Below, one piece after another: positions 6,827-13,908 of a stretch of 39,412 nt of DNA. The DNA is from Bacillota bacterium (GTDB lineage: Bacteria; Bacillota; Limnochordia; Darwinibacteriales; Darwinibacteriaceae): contig JAAYMS010000116.1 of NCBI GenBank assembly GCA_012521295.1, positions 1 through 39,412 of the forward strand. Direction: 5' to 3'. Within the stretch, counting starts at the first letter, position 1; each line of letters begins with the position of its first letter. The position numbers and the translations under genes are program-made. Under the pieces are notes generated by a model that searched no databases, was not told where the DNA came from, and saw only the letters and a program-made list of their open reading frames with translations.

Positions 6827-8003
6827 TTACTAATTCTGCGCGGTGGTCTATGACCAAAGCTACTATGTCTGGATCGAGGCGGCCGGCGCGAGCTTCAGCT
6901 TCGAGAATACCGGCGGCAGTGTCAGCTGAGAGGGCTTGCCTGTAGGGCCTTTCTTCGGTGAGCGCCTGGAATACATCAAGTACAGCTACAAATCGAGCTT
7001 CGGTATCGAGATGTTCAGCCGTTAAGGAAAAAGGGTAACCGCTCCCATCAAGACGTTCGTGGTGGTACGCCGCCCATGTCTGAATTGATTCGACGCCTTC
7101 TCCGATCATCCCCAACAGGTGATAGGTATGATACGAGTGCTGCTTCATGATGTCCATGTCTTCTTTAGAAAGCTTCCCTGGGTAGAGCAAGATTTCTTCA
7201 GACACAGCCAGTTTGCCGATATCATGAAGAAGAGCGGCTGTGCGCAGCTGGCGGGTTTTCTCAGTGCCCATCCCCATGATCTCTGCCATACGGCCGACTT
7301 TGTCAGCTAAGCCGGACGAATGCATGGCTGTGTATGGGCTTTTGCTGTCTACAATTTTAGCGAAGAGTTCAGCGATGTCTTCGAGCTCGTCCAGTCCGAT
7401 TAGGCGACTCATTGCCGGATAACGCTGTAAGAGCTTGATGTAATTGCCCGATTCGAGGTCCAGCCAAAGACTAGGCGTGTTGGCCAAATCTGTGAAGCAC
7501 TCGACGAGGTCTGGGTGGAAAAGCCTTCCTTTATGTGCATTTACTGTTTCGACAATGCTGCTCACTTGCCAGAGTGCATATTGCTCACGATCCAGCAAGA
7601 ACTCAACCCGGTCAGCGAGGCAGAGAATAGCGGGTAGGATATCCATTCCGGGGGCATATTCATCATGGTGATGAAGCACTGGCCTAGCGAGTTCCTTTAG
7701 GAAACGTGTCTGTAGGAGCAGATCATGTCCACGTTGAGTGTGGCCTGAGATGGCAGTTCCCGGCGGCTGGAAATCGGCGAGTTCGAGTTTTTCTTTAGTA
7801 GAAGCGACACCGACGTCATGCACGAGCGCACTAAGCAATATCTGCTGTAGTTGCTCTTGCCCAAGTCCATAACGCATGCCGATATTCAATGCAAGGTAAG
7901 CCATGCGCTCGCCGTGGTGCTGGACACGCCTATGCATCATGTCACAAGCAGTGGCAACTGCTGCTAGGGTCCTAACCAAATCTAGGTTTATCACAAAGCT
8001 CAT
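6813..8003 (-). CDS. Tandem HD domain / HD-GYP domain protein (cyclic-di-nucleotide phosphodiesterase-like)
   Basis: A 396-residue cytoplasmic protein with two HD-type metal-dependent phosphohydrolase domains. The first (about 25-140) has H62-D63 (ALVHDVGV) and HHHDEY but no GYP motif. The second (about 215-390) is complete: H260-D261 (LLHDIGKLAV), HHERLDGSGYP at 314-324 and the LDVFQALTEERPYR helix. HD-GYP enzymes hydrolyse c-di-GMP or related dinucleotides. There is no sensor, receiver or membrane segment, so the degenerate first domain may be regulatory. I start at ATG 8003 (AAGGGTGGT upstream) because the track's N-terminal extension is un-domain-like and runs through the promoter region. 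It appears to be a single-gene unit. Confidence 0.88.
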   Translation of the reverse strand: MSFVINLDLVRTLAAVATACDMMHRRVQHHGERMAYLALNIGMRYGLGQEQLQQILLSALVHDVGVASTKEKLELADFQPPGTAISGHTQRGHDLLLQTRFLKELARPVLHHHDEYAPGMDILPAILCLADRVEFLLDREQYALWQVSSIVETVNAHKGRLFHPDLVECFTDLANTPSLWLDLESGNYIKLLQRYPAMSRLIGLDELEDIAELFAKIVDSKSPYTAMHSSGLADKVGRMAEIMGMGTEKTRQLRTAALLHDIGKLAVSEEILLYPGKLSKEDMDIMKQHSYHTYHLLGMIGEGVESIQTWAAYHHERLDGSGYPFSLTAEHLDTEARFVAVLDVFQALTEERPYRQALSADTAAGILEAEARAGRLDPDIVALVIDHRAELVNPTA

Positions 8004-8040
8004 ACAGACCACCCTTCTCACTGTAAAAGAGGACTTTCTA

Positions 8041-8046
8041 ATTATA
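8041..8046 (-). promoter_or_regulatory. Candidate -10 element for the HD-GYP gene
   Basis: On the minus strand this reads TATAAT, a perfect sigma-A -10 hexamer, 38 bases before the ATG. No good -35 lies at 16-18 bases: TTGCGT is 20 bases away and CGTCAT is at 17. The hexamer and its position are the only support. Confidence 0.4.
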
Positions 8047-8095
8047 TCATAGAATAGCTTGTGATGACGCAAGTGGCCGTAGAAAGGAGATATGC

Positions 8096-8650
8096 ATGAC
8101 ACGAAGGAAGGAATTGTGGGAGTTCTTCGCATCATTTTTCCGTATTGGGCTCTTTACTTTCGGTGGCGGGCTGGCCATGCTGCCCATGATTGAACGGGAG
8201 GTTATTGACCGCCATGGTTGGACTGATCGAGATGAAATACTTGACATATACGCCATGGCTCAATCGGTTCCTGGTGTGATTGCTGCCAATACGGCTGTTT
8301 TTTTAGGTAACCGCCTTTTTGGGTTTTGGGGTGCTGTGCTAGGCCTTGTTGGTGTTGTTCTGCCTTCGATTCTCATCATCACAGTAATAGCGATCTTCTT
8401 TGAGCAGCTAAAGGCCAACCCGCTTATTGCCGCTGCCTTTGAAGGGATTAGGGCTGCAGTCGTGGGCTTGATAGCAGCTGCGGCTGTGCGCGTCGGCCGG
8501 CGTGCCGTTAAGGGTGGTTTCGCTTTGGCGATGGCATTAGGCGCACTGCTGCTTAGTTTGTCAGGATACGTAAACGTTATCCTCATCATCATCTTAGCCG
8601 GTTTAGCAGGGTATCTACAGTATCGAGTTAAGGGGTCTGAAAGCCAGTGA
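8096..8650 (+). CDS. Chromate transporter (CHR) family protein, first half
   Basis: A 184-residue membrane protein of the CHR family. The diagnostic N-terminus is FFRIGLFTFGGGLAMLPMIEREVIDRHGWTDRDEILDIYAMAQSVPGVIAANTAVFLGNR, followed by about four more hydrophobic helices. Characterised long members (ChrA) expel chromate by anion antiport. Short monodomain proteins like this one work as pairs encoded side by side. ATG 8096 follows AGGAGA. The second half begins inside this gene's stop (GTGA overlap), so the two are coupled and probably form a hetero-oligomer of opposite topology. Physiological substrate in Firmicutes is often unknown; chromate specificity should not be assumed. Confidence 0.92.
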   Translation: MTRRKELWEFFASFFRIGLFTFGGGLAMLPMIEREVIDRHGWTDRDEILDIYAMAQSVPGVIAANTAVFLGNRLFGFWGAVLGLVGVVLPSILIITVIAIFFEQLKANPLIAAAFEGIRAAVVGLIAAAAVRVGRRAVKGGFALAMALGALLLSLSGYVNVILIIILAGLAGYLQYRVKGSESQ

Positions 8651-9183
8651 TATTCGTAGAATTGTTCTGGTCTTTTTTCAAAATAGGTATGTTCACAGTT
8701 GGCGGTGGTTACGCCATGCTGGCCCTGATTCAGCAGGCAATTGTGGAGCATGGCTGGCTTAGGCTAGAAGAGTTCATTGATATTGTGGCTATTGCCGAAA
8801 TGACTCCTGGGCCGATAGCGGTAAATGCTGCCACATTCGTCGGGTTTCGGTCCGCGAGTATACCGGGAGCGCTGGTATCCACCGGTGCGGTGGTCCTTCC
8901 GAGCTTGATCGGGATGCTGATCTTGAGCCGGTTTTGGTCGCAGTACAAGGACAGCCCCAAAGTACAAGCTATCTTTCAGGCTGTGCGCCCCGCTATTGCC
9001 GGCCTAATCATCTCGGTGGCAATTACCCTAGGCGCAGCAGTGCTCTCGGCAGGTGCGGATGGTTTCAACATTCTTGGGCTGGTCATCGCTGCTGGTGTGT
9101 TCTTTGCTGTATACCTCAAGAATGTCGATCCCTTTAAGATGATCATCCTCTGTGCAATCTTGGGTTTGATACTATTTCGCTGA
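8647..9183 (+). CDS. Chromate transporter (CHR) family protein, second half
   Basis: The 178-residue partner of the preceding gene, with the same CHR core: FFKIGMFTVGGGYAMLALIQQAIVEHGWLRLEEFIDIVAIAEMTPGPIAVNAATFVGFR. The two proteins align along their whole length (G-x-F-T-x-G-G-G-x-A-M-L; A-E-x-T-P-G-P-I-A-x-N), showing an internal duplication kept as two genes. GTG 8647 overlaps the upstream TGA, so translation is coupled. The gene ends just before a hairpin and the TetR operator, which suggests this is the end of a two-gene unit. Confidence 0.92.
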   Translation: MIFVELFWSFFKIGMFTVGGGYAMLALIQQAIVEHGWLRLEEFIDIVAIAEMTPGPIAVNAATFVGFRSASIPGALVSTGAVVLPSLIGMLILSRFWSQYKDSPKVQAIFQAVRPAIAGLIISVAITLGAAVLSAGADGFNILGLVIAAGVFFAVYLKNVDPFKMIILCAILGLILFR

Positions 9184-9197
9184 CGTTTTTCCAAAAT

Positions 9198-9240
9198 TTT
9201 ACCATGCTTAAGCTTGCTTCTCAGGTTTGGGCATGGTAAA
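9198..9240. repeat. Inverted repeat after the CHR pair
   Basis: TTTACCATGC (9198-9207) and GCATGGTAAA (9231-9240) are exact complements, 10 bases each, around a 23-base loop. The element lies 15 bases after the CHR stop and just before the TetR operator. It has no T-tract, so it could be a weak terminator, a second regulator site overlapping the candidate promoter, or an RNA hairpin. Confidence 0.5.
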
Positions 9241-9242
9241 CT
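9214..9242 (+). promoter_or_regulatory. Candidate sigma-A promoter of the TetR gene
   Basis: TTGCTT and TAAACT separated by 17 bases make a passable -35/-10 pair whose start point would fall near 9250, directly ahead of the palindrome at 9253-9272. TATGAT at 9243 is an alternative -10 but lacks a matching -35. The match is moderate; the position relative to the operator is what makes it plausible. Confidence 0.35.
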
Positions 9243-9252
9243 TATGATGCCG

Positions 9253-9272
9253 ATGTGACTGGGTAGTCACAT
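9253..9272. promoter_or_regulatory. Palindromic operator, probably for the adjacent TetR regulator
   Basis: ATGTGACT-GGGT-AGTCACAT is a perfect 8-base inverted repeat with a 4-base centre, 15 bases upstream of the TetR-family ATG. TetR-type repressors commonly bind 15-20 base palindromes with a TGACT/AGTCA core and autoregulate. The site would cover the start of the transcript from the candidate promoter at 9214-9242, a standard repression geometry. Confidence 0.75.
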
Positions 9273-9287
9273 TAGGGGGGTGAAAAG

Positions 9288-9905
9288 ATGCCAAAAACGA
9301 CTTTCTTTAATCTTCCGCCAGCGAAGCGGGAAGCCATCGAAAAAGAGGCAATCAGAGAATTCGCACAAAACCCCTTTGAACACGCATCTTTGAGCAGAAT
9401 TGTGGGCAGGTGCGGTATTGCAAAGGGGAGCATGTATCAATACTTCGAGGACAAACTTGATTTGTACCTCTATATTGTGGAATTGGCTTATGCTGAAAAA
9501 CGCCGATATGTGCGGCGGGCTTTTGAGATTGAGGGTGATATCTTCGAAGTCCTGCGGGCGTACTACCGCCAGTCTCTGCTCTTTTCGCAGGAACACCCAG
9601 ATCTGCACAAGGTAACTCGCAATTTTTGGGAAAGCCGGGCTCAGCACCTGCATGACACCATTGGTGAAGTTCGGGGTGAGCGCGCATCTGATTTTGAGAG
9701 TTTTCTCCGAAAAGCGATGACCAGTGGAATTGTGAACTCCGGCCTCAATCCGGAGGCTGTGTTCTTTGCTTATCACGCTGTCGGCAAGCAGCTCATCGAT
9801 CAGTTCGGTGAAACTGTTGACGACAAGTTTCTCTGCCAAGTCTTAGATGTCTTGAAATATGGGCTTATGGTTAGGAAAGGAGATGCCCGATGCGAAGACG
9901 ACTAA
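9288..9905 (+). CDS. TetR/AcrR-family transcriptional regulator
   Basis: A 205-residue regulator. The N-terminal helix-turn-helix is at about 31-55 (FEHASLSRIVGRCGIAKGSMYQYFEDKLDLY), with the family's typical S-x-Y-x-Y-F-x-x-K ending. The C-terminal ligand-binding part is helical and not assignable to a ligand class. ATG 9288 follows GGGGGGTGAAAAG. A perfect palindrome lies just upstream, so autorepression is likely. The 3' end overlaps the solute-binding-protein gene by 16 bases, so the regulator and the downstream transporter are on one transcript and the ligand probably relates to that transporter. Confidence 0.92.
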   Translation: MPKTTFFNLPPAKREAIEKEAIREFAQNPFEHASLSRIVGRCGIAKGSMYQYFEDKLDLYLYIVELAYAEKRRYVRRAFEIEGDIFEVLRAYYRQSLLFSQEHPDLHKVTRNFWESRAQHLHDTIGEVRGERASDFESFLRKAMTSGIVNSGLNPEAVFFAYHAVGKQLIDQFGETVDDKFLCQVLDVLKYGLMVRKGDARCEDD

Positions 9906-11365
9906 ATTATGTTGTACTGAGTTTAGCCCTTATCCTCACAATTGGGAGCAGTGCATGGGCGGCCGCATTGAATGTTGCCGTTTATGCTGACCCTGATACA
10001 TTTGATCCAACCCGGACGGTAGCTGCCTCAACAGTCGAGATTGCTTTTAATATTTACGAAGGATTGGTGAAAGCGACTCCCGATGGTTCCGTAACAGGTG
10101 CACTGGCGGAGCGTTGGGAGATTAGCAGCGATCAAGAGACATACACATTCTATCTGCGGGACGCAGTCTTTCACGATGGCACGAAGGTGAAGGCGAGCGA
10201 TGTTGTCAATGCTTTGAACCGGGCACGAGATCCAGAGATCTCAGCACGGTGGAGCGATTTTGCTCTGATAGAAAGCATTGAGGCAGATGAGAGCAAAGTG
10301 GTGATCAAGCTCAATCAGCCTAATGCCGCTTTTCTAACTACCCTTGCTGAGATTAACGCAGCCATTTATCCTGAAGGAGCTCAAGGCTTGGCTTCGCATC
10401 CCATCGGTACTGGTCCCTATAGGCTGGTGGAATGGCTGCCCAACCAGTATGTAAAGCTTGAGCGTTTTGCGGGGCACTGGTCAGGGGAACTGCCGTTTTA
10501 TGAAGAAGTCAAATTCCTGATTATTCCCGACCAGAACAGTGCCGTTCTCAACCTGCGCAGCGGTAATGTGGATCTGATACCCCGCATGGAACCAGTGGTC
10601 TACCACCAGGTGGAGCATGATCCGAACATCAAGGTGGTGGCTGGCCCGATGAACCTCGTTCAGATTTTGGCAATCAACAATCAGCGCCCACCCTTTGATG
10701 ATGTACGTGTGCGAAAGGCATTGGCTATGGCGATCAACCGCGACGAAATCATCTACGGGGCTGCATGGGGTTATGCCCAACCACTGTACAGCGGGCTCAG
10801 CCCGGCCATGCCCACGTATTATAACGATCAGCTTGCGCTTGTGAACCCTTACGATCCCGAACGGGCTCGAGAGCTTCTACGGGAGGCTGGGGTGGAGAAT
10901 CTGCGGTTTACACTTACTCTGCCTTCGGACTATCCGCTACATGTGCAGACGGGTGAAATTGCTGCGCAGCAGTGGAAGGCGATTGGAATCGACGTTGACA
11001 TCCAGCTAGTTGAATGGGGAACATGGTTGGAGCGGGTTTACAACCAGCGTGACTACGATGTGTCGATTATCGGCCTGGCTGGTAGGCTCGATCCGCATGC
11101 CATCTTAGTTAGATACGAGTCGACCAACAGCCGGAACTTTTTCAATTTCTCATCTGAGGAATTTGATCAGCTGATCGGGCAGGGCCTGAGCCTGCAGGGC
11201 AGTGAGCGAGAGGCCGTCTATAAACGGGCACAGGAGATCCTGGCTAACGAAGCAGCTGGAGTGTTCGTGATGGATCCAGAGCAGCTGGCTGCTATGCGAG
11301 TCGAGATTCAAGGCTGGCAGCACTATCCGATCTATGTGGTTGATGCTGCCCGTCTATATGAGTAG
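9890..11365 (+). CDS. ABC transporter substrate-binding protein, family 5 (peptide/nickel type)
   Basis: Extracytoplasmic solute receptor of the SBP_bac_5 family (DppA/OppA/NikA). The signal peptide is MRRRLNYVVLSLALILTIGSSAWA with an A-x-A site. There is no lipobox Cys, so the protein is probably released into a periplasm or tethered otherwise, unlike the lipoprotein receptors of monoderm Firmicutes. Family landmarks include LNVAVYADPDTFDPTRT, YTFYLRDAVFHDGTKVKASDVVNALNRA, the RKALAMAINRDEI segment and the terminal DAARLYE. The 491-residue length is normal. ATG 9890 has GGAAAGGAGA upstream, inside the TetR gene. Two permease genes follow, but no DppD/DppF-type ATPases are encoded in the window. 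Confidence 0.93.
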   Translation: MRRRLNYVVLSLALILTIGSSAWAAALNVAVYADPDTFDPTRTVAASTVEIAFNIYEGLVKATPDGSVTGALAERWEISSDQETYTFYLRDAVFHDGTKVKASDVVNALNRARDPEISARWSDFALIESIEADESKVVIKLNQPNAAFLTTLAEINAAIYPEGAQGLASHPIGTGPYRLVEWLPNQYVKLERFAGHWSGELPFYEEVKFLIIPDQNSAVLNLRSGNVDLIPRMEPVVYHQVEHDPNIKVVAGPMNLVQILAINNQRPPFDDVRVRKALAMAINRDEIIYGAAWGYAQPLYSGLSPAMPTYYNDQLALVNPYDPERARELLREAGVENLRFTLTLPSDYPLHVQTGEIAAQQWKAIGIDVDIQLVEWGTWLERVYNQRDYDVSIIGLAGRLDPHAILVRYESTNSRNFFNFSSEEFDQLIGQGLSLQGSEREAVYKRAQEILANEAAGVFVMDPEQLAAMRVEIQGWQHYPIYVVDAARLYE

Positions 11366-11399
11366 ACGTATCTAGTTTTGCAGCGAAGGTGTGTTACCT

Positions 11400-12320
11400 T
11401 TGGGACGATATCTTGTGCGAAAAATCCTCAGTCTGATTTTCATCGTTATTCTTGTTAGTCTGATCACCTTTACAGCTCTGCAGGTGCTTCCCGGTGATCC
11501 GGCTCTCCTGATTCTGGGAACCGAAAGCTCCCCCGAGGCGCTGGCTGCCATCCGCAGCCAGCTCGGGTTAGACAAACCAGCCCTTGTCCGTTTCGGACAG
11601 TGGCTGGTTAGCTTTGTCCAGGGAGATTTGGGACAATCGATCCGCTACAGCGTGCCAGTTCGAGTTCTGGTGGCCCGTGCCCTACCCATTACCCTGACGT
11701 TAGCTCTCTGGGCTGTATTCGTCTCTCTTGGGATCGCGATCCTTCTGGGAGTCGTCAGCGCGGCGTTTGCTTCGAGGTGGTGGGGGAGAGGAGTGCGTGT
11801 CTTTTCACAGCTGGGAATGGCTGTTCCCCAATTCTGGATCGGCATCCTGTTTATTCAAGTGTTTGCTGTGCAGCTGCGCGTCCTGCCGGCTGGCGGGTTC
11901 TCAGGCCCGCGCAGTCTCATATTGCCTGTGGCTACCCTAGCACTGCCCCGGACTGCTGTTCTGTTGAATATGGTGCAGAGCGGCCTTGCTAATGTCTTAG
12001 GTTCGGACTATATACGCACGGCCAAGGCGAAAGGCCTACCGTGGGCCAAGGTCCTCTTTAAGCATGCTCTAATCAACGGTGCAATTGCTACAGCTACATC
12101 GGCAGGTATTCAGCTGATTCAACTGTTGGCAGGTACCATCGTGGTGGAACAGGTATTTGGCCTGCCGGGGATGGGTCAACTCGTTTTGACAGGTGTGCTT
12201 CAGCGGGATCTACCGCTGGTGCAGGCCGTGGTTGTCCTTGTGGCCATTGGGATTGTCGCTGTCAACTTCACCGTTGACCTTGCCCTGATGCTTCTTGATC
12301 CACGAATTCGCTTTGAGTAG
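11400..12320 (+). CDS. ABC transporter permease, DppB/OppB family
   Basis: First inner-membrane permease of the peptide/nickel-type importer. The N-terminus GRYLVRKILSLIFIVILVSLITFTALQVLPGDPA is the DppB hallmark. The cytoplasmic coupling (EAA) loop is visible as DYIRTAKAKGLPWAKVLFKHALING, and the C-terminus LMLLDPRIR is typical. The track starts at GTG 11391, one base from the only ribosome site. TTG 11400 sits ten bases from GAAGG and gives the canonical MGRYL start, so I prefer it. About 306 residues with six helices. It is 35 bases after the solute receptor and 10 bases before the second permease. Confidence 0.93.
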   Translation: MGRYLVRKILSLIFIVILVSLITFTALQVLPGDPALLILGTESSPEALAAIRSQLGLDKPALVRFGQWLVSFVQGDLGQSIRYSVPVRVLVARALPITLTLALWAVFVSLGIAILLGVVSAAFASRWWGRGVRVFSQLGMAVPQFWIGILFIQVFAVQLRVLPAGGFSGPRSLILPVATLALPRTAVLLNMVQSGLANVLGSDYIRTAKAKGLPWAKVLFKHALINGAIATATSAGIQLIQLLAGTIVVEQVFGLPGMGQLVLTGVLQRDLPLVQAVVVLVAIGIVAVNFTVDLALMLLDPRIRFE

Positions 12321-12330
12321 GGAGATGCTG

Positions 12331-13113
12331 ATGAAACCGTCAAAGATTGGATTCGCTCTCTTAGGCCTTGTTCTCGCGGCCGTCATCGGTGGGTTGTTCT
12401 ATGTACCCCATGATCCGGAGAAGATTGCGGTCATGGAAAGATTTTATCCTCCATCAAAGGAGCATTGGCTCGGTACGGATAACCTCGGGCGTGATGTATT
12501 CAGCCGTCTAGTTGTCGGTGGCCGCTGGTCGCTCTTGACTGGCGGATTGGGAGTACTCATCGGCGGAACTATCGGTGTCGCTTTGGGGGCGTTGGCTGGG
12601 TACTTCGGGCGAGGAGTTGACGAACTGTTAATGCGTGGTGCGGACGGCATGTACGCCTTCCCTGTAATTCTCATTGCCCTCTTGGCGGTAACAGTATTGG
12701 GGCCAGGAAGTCTGTCGGTTCTGGTGGCGGTAACTATTGGTAACATTCCAATCTTTATGCGTCTGACCAGAAATCAGATACTAAAAATCAGATCTGAGCC
12801 CTATGTAGAGGCGGCCCGAAGTCTAGGCGCCTCAGAACAGCGGATCATTTTCCGCCACATCCTCCCCAATGCCGCTCCTGTATTAGCAGTGCAGTTTGCC
12901 GCGAGTTTCGCTGGAGCTATTCTAGCAGAAGCATCGTTAAGCTATTTGGGAGTCGGTATTCAACCTCCCAATCCTAGTTGGGGAAGGATGCTGAGGGAGG
13001 CGCAGTCGTTTGCAGGTTTGGCGCCATGGACTGTCTTGGCTCCGGGCGCAGTCATTGCCCTGACCGTTCTGGGGTTTAACCTAATTGGTGATCATTTTTC
13101 TCAAGGCAGGTAA
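12331..13113 (+). CDS. ABC transporter permease, DppC/OppC family
   Basis: Second permease of the importer, 260 residues. The DppC signature HWLGTDNLGRDVFSRLVVGGRWSL follows the first helix, and the coupling loop is EPYVEAARSLGASEQRIIFRHILPN. The end, VLGFNLIGDHF, is characteristic, though it stops soon after, so the usual DxLDPR tail is missing. I choose ATG 12331, six bases after GGGAG; the track's earlier start lies within dppB. After this gene there is a 51-base gap and then an ABC ATPase of the exporter type, not the DppD/DppF type. The importer must therefore use ATPases encoded elsewhere. Confidence 0.92.
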   Translation: MKPSKIGFALLGLVLAAVIGGLFYVPHDPEKIAVMERFYPPSKEHWLGTDNLGRDVFSRLVVGGRWSLLTGGLGVLIGGTIGVALGALAGYFGRGVDELLMRGADGMYAFPVILIALLAVTVLGPGSLSVLVAVTIGNIPIFMRLTRNQILKIRSEPYVEAARSLGASEQRIIFRHILPNAAPVLAVQFAASFAGAILAEASLSYLGVGIQPPNPSWGRMLREAQSFAGLAPWTVLAPGAVIALTVLGFNLIGDHFSQGR

Positions 13114-13164
13114 ACTCAGCCGAACTGAAGAAGAAAAAAGCAAACGATGTTGGAGGAACAGGCT

Positions 13165-13908
13165 ATGCTGAAACTAACGAATGTCGCCAAGAAGTATCGG
13201 GGAGCGGCGAATTACGCTGTGAAGGATCTAGATTTAGAAGTCAAGCGGGGAGAGATTTTCGGCTTCTTAGGCCCGAACGGGGCAGGGAAGACCACCACGA
13301 TCAAAATGATTGTCGGACTTTTAGAACCTGATTCGGGCAGCATTACTGTGAATGGGTTTAATGTGACTGAGCGGCCCATTGATGCTAAGCGGTCGATTGG
13401 CTTTGTTCCCGACAATCCTGAACTCTACGAGAAACTTACCGGGATTGAGTATCTCAATTTCGTAGCCGACGCCTATGGTGTAAGTCAGGACGATCGGCGC
13501 AAGCGGATTCCTCATTTCCTTGAGATGTTTGGTTTGACCGGTGCAGTAGGTGATCTAATTCAGAGTTACTCGCACGGAATGAGGCAGAAATTGGCTCTCA
13601 CTGGAGCACTCCTGCATGAGCCAGAGCTTTTTATCCTCGATGAGCCTATGGTGGGGCTTGATCCTAAGTCAGCCCATCTTTTTAAGGAACTCATGCGCAG
13701 CCATGCCGATAAGGGTTTCACCGTGTTTTTTTCTACTCATGTGTTGGAGGTGGCAGAACGCCTCTGCGATAGGGTCGGGATTATCAATCATGGCCGTTTG
13801 ATCGCTTGCGGTACACTTGAAGAGCTGCGCGAAAGGAGCCAGTCTCAAGATAGCACCCTTGAAAAGCTGTTCCTTGAATTAACGGAGGAGGATGGCGCAG
13901 ATGAATAG
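13165..13908 (+). CDS. ABC exporter ATP-binding protein (ABC-2/CcmA-like)
   Basis: A 247-residue nucleotide-binding subunit: Walker A GPNGAGKTTT (36-45), signature SYSHGMRQKL (134-143, with SHGMR replacing LSGGQ), Walker B LFILDEP (Glu160), D-loop VGLDP and switch His in FFSTHVLE. The SHGMRQK signature and the VPDNPELYEKLTG segment belong to ATPases of ABC-2-type exporters. I start at ATG 13165, eight bases after GGAGG; ATG 13147 has no site. The membrane subunit begins within this gene's end, so these two form one transporter. No terminator is visible in the 51 bases separating it from the importer permease, so it may be co-transcribed. Confidence 0.93.
   Translation: MLKLTNVAKKYRGAANYAVKDLDLEVKRGEIFGFLGPNGAGKTTTIKMIVGLLEPDSGSITVNGFNVTERPIDAKRSIGFVPDNPELYEKLTGIEYLNFVADAYGVSQDDRRKRIPHFLEMFGLTGAVGDLIQSYSHGMRQKLALTGALLHEPELFILDEPMVGLDPKSAHLFKELMRSHADKGFTVFFSTHVLEVAERLCDRVGIINHGRLIACGTLEELRERSQSQDSTLEKLFLELTEEDGADE

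Noticed and set aside
8096-9183. CHR pair as a frameshifted single ChrA gene
   Set aside because: Each half has its own complete CHR core, start and stop with a GTGA overlap, and split pairs are a known normal form.
13165-13908. Missing ATPase of the Dpp-type importer
   Set aside because: The SHGMRQK signature, short length and overlap with an ABC-2-type membrane subunit mark it as an exporter ATPase; it lacks the C-terminal oligopeptide-transporter extension of DppD/DppF.
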